The notes under the pieces are model-generated. The model did no database searches. It was not told where the DNA came from and saw only the letters and a program-made list of their open reading frames with translations. A DNA stretch of 11,101 nucleotides from JAYPLE01 sp047627515 (GTDB taxonomy: Bacteria > Bacteroidota > Bacteroidia > Cytophagales > Cyclobacteriaceae), in NCBI GenBank assembly GCA_047627515.1, contig JBLHTU010000127.1, positions 1-11,101 of the forward strand. Reading direction: 5' to 3'. A program made the position numbers and the translations under genes. Within the stretch, counting starts at the first letter, position 1. Each line of letters starts with the position of its first letter. Below are positions 6,326 through 11,101 of the stretch, piece by piece.

Positions 6326-8032
6326 ATGGACAAACTGTGGAAAATACCAAATGTAAACGACGAGCAGGCGCTAGACAAGCTCTCCGGCGAACTCAATATT
6401 AACAAAGACCTTGCTGCTCTATTATTGCAGCGAGGTGTTCGTGATTTCGACGAAGCTCGCCTTTTTTTTAGGCCAACGCTTGATCACTTACACGATCCCT
6501 TTCTCATGAAGGATATGGATAAGGCAGTTAATCGACTATCCGACGCTGTTGGCAAGCAAGAAAAAATTCTCATCTACGGAGATTATGATGTCGATGGAAC
6601 GACCTCCGTTTCATTAATGTATTTGTTTCTTAGTCAATTTACAGAGCATATTGCCTACTACATCCCTGATCGTTACACAGAAGGATATGGGTTATCTGAT
6701 AAGGGCATGCGCTGGGCAGCCGAGCAAAAGTTTGATTTAGTCATCAGTTTGGATTGCGGCATCAAAGCAAATAAAGTAGCCGCTCTTGTGAGAGACCTAC
6801 AAATGGATCTGATCATCTGTGACCATCACCTGCCCGGAGCACAATTACCAGATGCATTTGCTGTGCTGGACCCTAAAAGACAGGACTGCCAATACCCATA
6901 CAAAGAACTATCGGGTTGCGGCGTCGGGTTTAAATTGCTCCAGGGTTTTTGTCTGCAACAGTCAATTCCATTTGAGGAGTTGCACACTCTGATGGACCTT
7001 GTAGCTGTAAGTATAGCGTCCGATATCGTCCCTATTACTGGGGAAAACAGAGTGCTTGCCTATCTGGGATTGCATCAGCTAAACACAAAGCCTCTGCTCG
7101 GCTTAAAAGAATTAATTGAAATATCGGGACGTAAACCTCCCTTAACGATTTCCGATGTGGTATTCTATATCGGACCCAGAATCAACGCTGCAGGTCGCCT
7201 TACTCACGCAAGTGAATCCGTTAGACTGCTGGTGACAAAAAATGAAGAAGAGCTGAAGGAATTTTCTGTGAATTTGCATGAGCGGAATGCTGAGCGACGC
7301 GACTTCGATAAGTCGATCACGGCAGCTGCCTTGAAAATGATTGAAGACGATAGTGATTTAGTTAACGCCAAAAGCACTGTGCTCTTCAAGGCTGACTGGC
7401 ACAAAGGAGTGATTGGCATTGTCGCTTCTAGATGCATTGAAACATACTATCGCCCCACAATCATACTCACAGAGTCCGGAGGAAAAGCGACTGGGTCAGC
7501 ACGCTCTGTGGAAGGGTTTGATGTGCATGAGGCCATTGCTGCTTGCGGAGATCTGTTAGAACAATATGGTGGACATATGTATGCCGCTGGTCTGACGATG
7601 CCTATTGATCAAGTAGACGCTTTTCGCAAAAAATTTGAAAAGGAGGTATCACAACGCCTCTTGCCAGATCAATTAATTCCGAAACTCCCAATTGATCGTA
7701 TCATAGATTTTGATATCATCACACCCAAAACTTACAGTATTATCACGCAGATGGCTCCTTTCGGTCCGCAAAACATGCAACCTATCTTCGTATCAGAAAA
7801 GGTGACGTTAACAGATACAGCTCGTATATTAAAAGGCCAGCATCTAAAATTAAAGGTGAAGCAGCCACAATGCTCGACGGTATTGGACTGCATTGGTTTT
7901 GGAATGGCCTCTTTTGCAGATAGGCTCAACACTGCCGACCCTTTCCGGCTAGCCTATCACATCGAAGAAAATGAGTTTCGTGGCAACAAGTCATTACAAT
8001 TGATGATCAAGGATATTCAGTTTTACGACTAG
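6326..8032 (+). CDS. recJ: Single-stranded-DNA-specific 5'-3' exonuclease RecJ
   Basis: A 568-residue full-length RecJ, a Mn2+/Mg2+-dependent exonuclease that degrades single-stranded DNA 5' to 3' in recombination and mismatch or base-excision repair. The N-terminal segment (LAALLLQRGVRDFDEARLFFRP) is typical. DHH-domain motifs follow: GDYDVDG at 85-91, SLDCGIKA at about 141-148, CDHHLPG at 165-171 and ASDIVP at about 231-236 supply the metal-binding aspartates and histidines. GPRINAAGRL is at 283-292. The DHHA1 domain carries WHKGVIGIVASR (358-369) and the signature GGHMYAAGL (415-423). The C-terminal part (about 445-568) corresponds to the OB-fold domain. All key residues are present. The ATG fits the family N-terminus. 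A consensus -7 element lies just upstream. LptB follows after 103 bases, so co-transcription is possible but not shown. Confidence 0.98.
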   Translation: MDKLWKIPNVNDEQALDKLSGELNINKDLAALLLQRGVRDFDEARLFFRPTLDHLHDPFLMKDMDKAVNRLSDAVGKQEKILIYGDYDVDGTTSVSLMYLFLSQFTEHIAYYIPDRYTEGYGLSDKGMRWAAEQKFDLVISLDCGIKANKVAALVRDLQMDLIICDHHLPGAQLPDAFAVLDPKRQDCQYPYKELSGCGVGFKLLQGFCLQQSIPFEELHTLMDLVAVSIASDIVPITGENRVLAYLGLHQLNTKPLLGLKELIEISGRKPPLTISDVVFYIGPRINAAGRLTHASESVRLLVTKNEEELKEFSVNLHERNAERRDFDKSITAAALKMIEDDSDLVNAKSTVLFKADWHKGVIGIVASRCIETYYRPTIILTESGGKATGSARSVEGFDVHEAIAACGDLLEQYGGHMYAAGLTMPIDQVDAFRKKFEKEVSQRLLPDQLIPKLPIDRIIDFDIITPKTYSIITQMAPFGPQNMQPIFVSEKVTLTDTARILKGQHLKLKVKQPQCSTVLDCIGFGMASFADRLNTADPFRLAYHIEENEFRGNKSLQLMIKDIQFYD

Positions 8033-8135
8033 TCACCCCTGATGCTGACTTCGCCATCGCGGATACATTTCCATTTTTATCCAAATATGTAGAGAAGACA
8101 GCCGTGGTTATTCGTAATTTGCAGATTCGCGAGAT

Positions 8136-8867
8136 ATGGAGCTAGTAGCAGAAAATTTAGTTAAGAAGTATAAAAAAAGAACCGTCGTAGACCAGATATC
8201 GGTCACCGTGAGACAAGGTGAGATCGTAGGCCTCCTCGGGCCAAATGGCGCAGGTAAAACCACCTCTTTTTATATGATTGTTGGACTCATCAAACCCAAT
8301 GATGGCAAGATTTTTCTCGATAACGAGGACATCACAGGCCTACCGATGTATCAACGCGCCAAGAAAGGTATCGGCTACTTAGCGCAGGAAGCATCCGTTT
8401 TTCGAAAGCTATCGGTAGAGGACAATCTGCTGGCTGTTCTGGAAATGAGCAAACTGAGCAAAATCGAGCAAAAAGAAAAAATGGAATCACTACTGGAAGA
8501 ATTTAGCTTGACGCATGTCCGTAAAAACATGGGAATGGTGCTTTCTGGTGGCGAGCGCCGAAGGACTGAAATTGCAAGAGCTTTGGCCGTGGATCCCAGT
8601 TTTGTTTTACTAGATGAACCATTCGCAGGTGTGGATCCTATTGCTGTAGAAGAAATTCAAGGAATTGTTGCCCAGCTCAAAAACAAAAACATTGGAATCC
8701 TTATTACTGACCACAATGTGAATGAGACACTTTCAATCACAGATAGGGCTTACCTGATGTTTGAAGGTAAACTGCTCAAAGCTGGAACGGCGGAAGAGTT
8801 GGCATCTGATGAGCAAGTTCGTCGTGTATATCTTGGTCAAAATTTCGAACTAAAAAGAAAAATCTAA
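8136..8867 (+). CDS. lptB: LPS export ABC transporter ATP-binding protein LptB
   Basis: A 243-residue cytoplasmic ABC ATPase that with LptF and LptG extracts lipopolysaccharide from the inner membrane and drives it along the Lpt bridge. Walker A GPNGAGKT is at 35-42, the Q-loop Q84 sits in AQEASVFRKLSVEDN (LptB-specific, close to PQEASIFRRLSV of E. coli), the ABC signature LSGGE is at 136-140, Walker B VLLDEP at 157-162 with catalytic E161, the D-loop in FAGVDP, and the H-loop H193 in TDHNV. Length and the ending VYLGQNFEL are typical of LptB rather than of LivF/LivG-type ATPases. The partner genes lptF/G and lptA/C are not in this window. The stop is separated by one base from the GH3 start, so the two genes form an operon. 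There is no clear Shine-Dalgarno; a partial -7 match (GTAATTTG, 8114-8121) is 14 bases before the ATG. Confidence 0.97.
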   Translation: MELVAENLVKKYKKRTVVDQISVTVRQGEIVGLLGPNGAGKTTSFYMIVGLIKPNDGKIFLDNEDITGLPMYQRAKKGIGYLAQEASVFRKLSVEDNLLAVLEMSKLSKIEQKEKMESLLEEFSLTHVRKNMGMVLSGGERRRTEIARALAVDPSFVLLDEPFAGVDPIAVEEIQGIVAQLKNKNIGILITDHNVNETLSITDRAYLMFEGKLLKAGTAEELASDEQVRRVYLGQNFELKRKI

Positions 8868-8868
8868 C

Positions 8869-10395
8869 TTGGAAATCTTCAACTCCATCGTCAGTTGGGT
8901 GATGAAAAAGCGCATTCATCAGATTGAGCTTTTTATCAAATATCCACATGAAGTGCAGGAGGAGTTATTGATGGCGCTCGTTAAAAAAGCAGCAAATACT
9001 TCATACGGGAAGTCGCATGGGTTTGAAGGAATCAAAAATCATCAGGCTTTCCAACAAAATCTTCCTGTCGTCAACTACGAAGAACTATATCCGCAGATAG
9101 AAAAATTATTAAAAGGCGAGAGCGATGTACTGTGGCCTGGCGAAATCAAATGGTTTGCCAAGTCATCCGGCACAACCAATGCGAGAAGTAAGTATATCCC
9201 TATGTCTCAAGAGTCACTTGATGACTGTCATTTCAAGGCTGGAAAGGACATGCTGTCTCTCTATTTCAACAATTACCCCGAGTCAAAAATGATGGCTGGC
9301 AAAGGACTTGTCATCGGAGGTAGTCAGGAGATCAACCGCTTGGACAATCTTCAAAAAACGGCTACAGGAGACCTTTCCGCCATATTAATCAGTAATCTCC
9401 CTTGGTGGGCACAGATGGTCCGTACACCTAGTGTCGAAACTGCACTTATGACTGAGTGGGAAGCGAAGCTTTCTCAAATGGTAAAGGAAACGGCCAGAGA
9501 AAATGTTACTTCTATCTCTGGTGTTCCCACTTGGACAATCATACTTATCGAACGACTGGTCAAGGAACACGGGGCTTCTTCCATTTTGGAGCTTTGGCCC
9601 AACTTAGAGGTCTTTTTCCATGGTGCAGTTGCTTTTGGCCCTTACGAAAAAGTATTTGAGCGATTGATCCCAAAATCAGGTATGCATTACATGGAAACAT
9701 ATAATGCCTCTGAAGGATTCTTCGGCTTACAAGATCAGACAAACTCTAAGGAACTGCTTCTCATGTTGGATTATGGGATCTACTACGAATTCGAACCACT
9801 CGATCAGCTCTCTGAAACCAACCCGAAAGTATTATCTCTAGAAGAAGTCCAGGTGGGACAAATTTACGCCATACTAATCAGCACCAACGCTGGACTCTGG
9901 CGGTATAGAATCGGTGACACAGTAAAAATCACTTCAAAAAACCCATACCGCATTAAGATTGTCGGTAGAACTCGTCACTTTATCAATGCCTTCGGCGAAG
10001 AGTTGATGATCGAAAATGCTGAGACGGCAATCGCTCATGCTTGTGAACATACACGCTCTGAAATTGACAATTTTTCGGCAGGTCCAAAATACCTAGGAGG
10101 AAGCAGCAAAAAAGGCAGACATGAGTGGATTATAGAATTCCAAACTGCCCCATCAGATTTGCAAAAATTCACCCGGTTGATGGATGAGAAACTAAGAGAA
10201 ATCAATAGTGATTACGATGCCAAACGTCAAAGCGATATAGCACTAATAGAGCCTATAGTGCATGCCGCTCCTCGGGGTACCTTTCATAACTGGATGAAGA
10301 AACGTGGAAAACTAGGCGGACAAAACAAAGTGCCTAGACTTGCAAACAACAGAGATTATATAGATGAAATTTTGGCTATGCTAAAAAACAACTAG
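8869..10395 (+). CDS. GH3-family acyl-acid amido synthetase-like enzyme
   Basis: A 508-residue member of the GH3 branch of the ANL adenylating enzymes, known in plants for joining amino acids to acids such as jasmonate and indole-acetate through an acyl-adenylate; bacterial members have no settled substrate. ATP/AMP motifs are intact: SSGTT at 99-103 followed by SKYIPMS, YNASEGFFG at 278-286, and YRIGD at 346-350, then NAFGEELMIEN at 373-383 linking to the mobile C-terminal domain. HNWMKKRGKLGGQNKVPRL near the end is typical of bacterial members. No signal peptide, so it is probably cytoplasmic or peripheral. The start is TTG one base after the lptB stop; it keeps the family-like opening FNSIVSWVMKKRIHQIELF, which later ATG or GTG starts would trim. 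The TAG stop shares CTAG with the convergent gene. The coupling with lptB suggests a role at the envelope, but that is inference. Confidence 0.94.
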   Translation: MEIFNSIVSWVMKKRIHQIELFIKYPHEVQEELLMALVKKAANTSYGKSHGFEGIKNHQAFQQNLPVVNYEELYPQIEKLLKGESDVLWPGEIKWFAKSSGTTNARSKYIPMSQESLDDCHFKAGKDMLSLYFNNYPESKMMAGKGLVIGGSQEINRLDNLQKTATGDLSAILISNLPWWAQMVRTPSVETALMTEWEAKLSQMVKETARENVTSISGVPTWTIILIERLVKEHGASSILELWPNLEVFFHGAVAFGPYEKVFERLIPKSGMHYMETYNASEGFFGLQDQTNSKELLLMLDYGIYYEFEPLDQLSETNPKVLSLEEVQVGQIYAILISTNAGLWRYRIGDTVKITSKNPYRIKIVGRTRHFINAFGEELMIENAETAIAHACEHTRSEIDNFSAGPKYLGGSSKKGRHEWIIEFQTAPSDLQKFTRLMDEKLREINSDYDAKRQSDIALIEPIVHAAPRGTFHNWMKKRGKLGGQNKVPRLANNRDYIDEILAMLKNN

Positions 10396-10958
10396 TCTAG
10401 CTGCTCAATCAATGAGTTTAACCCATCTGCCGTAACTCCAGAGTTCTTTAATTCACTCAAGGCAGTGCTATAGCCAATCTGGCGACTCCTCCAACGGTCA
10501 TCCGAAAATACTAAGGCATCATGCAAACAATGCTGTGCATGTTTGATATTCTCATCAATCGATTGTCCCTCTGCCAAATTGGTACGAGCCGTCTTAAGTT
10601 CGGCTAGCCCTATCTCCGTCAATAATTCTCGGAATTTATTTCGATAGACCTGCTGATCGTTCGTATGAAAAGCTACTTCGTCCCGAAGCAAATCAATCTC
10701 CAATAGAACATAGTTGATGTCCTTTGTCACTGAAGGGTCATAGCTAGATATATGCTGTGTGACCAAACGCGTCAAACTAGCTAGGTCTTGCTCTGCAGAA
10801 ACAGTTTCATATGCACTCACGTCTTCGCAAGTATAAGCCATCAGAGAACCTTCGTCACTTTCGTATCCAAAATCAGTAAGACTGCTGACCGCTAAAAAAA
10901 TGCCGATCAAGCATACTGCCACAAATCCGATGGTAAGAAATAATTTAGGTTTTTGCAT
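10392..10958 (-). CDS. Membrane-anchored or exported protein of unknown function
   Basis: A 188-residue protein I do not recognise. Residues 5-26 form one hydrophobic segment after MQKPK, either an uncleaved anchor or a signal peptide; the cysteine at 16 lacks a proper lipobox (VAVC), so a lipoprotein is unlikely. The remaining ~160 residues are acidic and mostly helical (LASLTRLVTQHI, INYVLLEIDLLRDEV, FRELLTEIGLAELKTAR), probably outside the cytoplasm, with two cysteines (44, 143) that could form a disulfide. A helical scaffold or binding domain fits better than an enzyme: no catalytic motif is seen. It overlaps the GH3 gene tail to tail by four bases. Upstream, after 24 bases, is a short hydrophobic reading frame on the same strand that may share its transcript. 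Confidence 0.85.
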   Translation of the reverse strand: MQKPKLFLTIGFVAVCLIGIFLAVSSLTDFGYESDEGSLMAYTCEDVSAYETVSAEQDLASLTRLVTQHISSYDPSVTKDINYVLLEIDLLRDEVAFHTNDQQVYRNKFRELLTEIGLAELKTARTNLAEGQSIDENIKHAQHCLHDALVFSDDRWRSRQIGYSTALSELKNSGVTADGLNSLIEQLD

Positions 10959-10982
10959 GACTCACTAAAGTATCTGTCTAAT

Positions 10983-11063
10983 CTAATGGAAAATTACGAG
11001 TCCAATAGCGATCATAAATACAATAAACACAATCAACGTGACGATGTATGTCTTCTTTTCCAT
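10983..11063 (-). CDS. Possible 26-residue single-pass membrane micro-protein (or tail of a larger protein)
   Basis: From ATG 11063 the frame encodes MEKKTY, then about 18 hydrophobic residues (IVTLIVFIVFMIAIGLVI), then FH and TAG: a positively charged start followed by one membrane helix, as in many bacterial micro-proteins. It precedes the anchored unknown protein (start 10958) by 24 bases. The frame is also open upstream to the window edge at 11101 with no stop and no other ATG, GTG or TTG, so this could be the C-terminal anchor of a larger protein that begins outside the window. TAAATTCG (minus strand, 11070-11077) is a five-of-six match to the -7 element. In another frame, eight residues before a TAA at 11075-11077 could be the end of a different upstream gene. 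Confidence 0.45.
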   Translation of the reverse strand: MEKKTYIVTLIVFIVFMIAIGLVIFH

Positions 11064-11101
11064 GACATGCGAATTTAATAATGAAAAGGTACATCCTTCA
11101 T

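Noticed and set aside
8033..8135. Search for a gene or strong promoter between recJ and lptB
   Set aside because: No start-stop pair of useful length, and only a partial -7 match (GTAATTTG) without a -33 element.
1..11101. Evidence for a mobile element, defence island or CRISPR array
   Set aside because: No transposase, integrase, long terminal repeats, spaced direct repeats or defence-type domains were seen; gene content is housekeeping with lineage-specific unknowns.

Overview
The window looks like a chromosomal segment from a marine-type Bacteroidota, most likely of the Cytophagales sort. Four things point there: a secreted protein ending in a type IX secretion sorting domain, a bacterial GH3-family protein directly behind an LptB ATPase, upstream elements matching the Bacteroidota -7 consensus TAnnTTTG, and starts without Shine-Dalgarno sequences, two of them TTG. 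Base composition is moderate throughout, by eye. I saw no insertion sequence, tRNA, rRNA, CRISPR array or phage gene, so this is a housekeeping region rather than an island.

Layout. Position 2-709 (+) is the C-terminal part of a secreted, T9SS-sorted protein cut by the window edge. It converges with one base between stops on an exported M20 metallopeptidase (711-2222, -). Divergent from that is a THUMP-domain RNA methyltransferase (2322-3461, +). Next comes a leftward group: a soluble protein of unknown function (5187-5834), a VTT/DedA-like membrane protein (4516-5109) and ferrochelatase HemH (3495-4511). The last two are 4 bases apart. A divergent region (5835-6325) holds an unusual palindromic array and a possible 57-residue protein. 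A rightward group follows: recJ (6326-8032), lptB (8136-8867) and a GH3-family enzyme (8869-10395), the last two one base apart. Finally a membrane-anchored protein of unknown function (10392-10958, -) ends on the same CTAG as the GH3 gene, and upstream of it lies a tiny hydrophobic reading frame (10983-11063, -) that may be a micro-protein or the tail of a protein running past the window edge.

How they fit together. HemH makes heme in the same transcription unit as an integral membrane protein. RecJ does single-strand resection in recombination and repair. LptB powers lipopolysaccharide export, and its near-overlap with the GH3 gene suggests the two products are made together, perhaps for envelope chemistry, although the GH3 substrate is unknown. 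No clear new multi-gene system is visible. The best leads are the lptB-GH3 pair, the unknown small and anchored proteins, the palindromic array at 5893-5917, and the interleaved inverted repeats just before the VTT gene.
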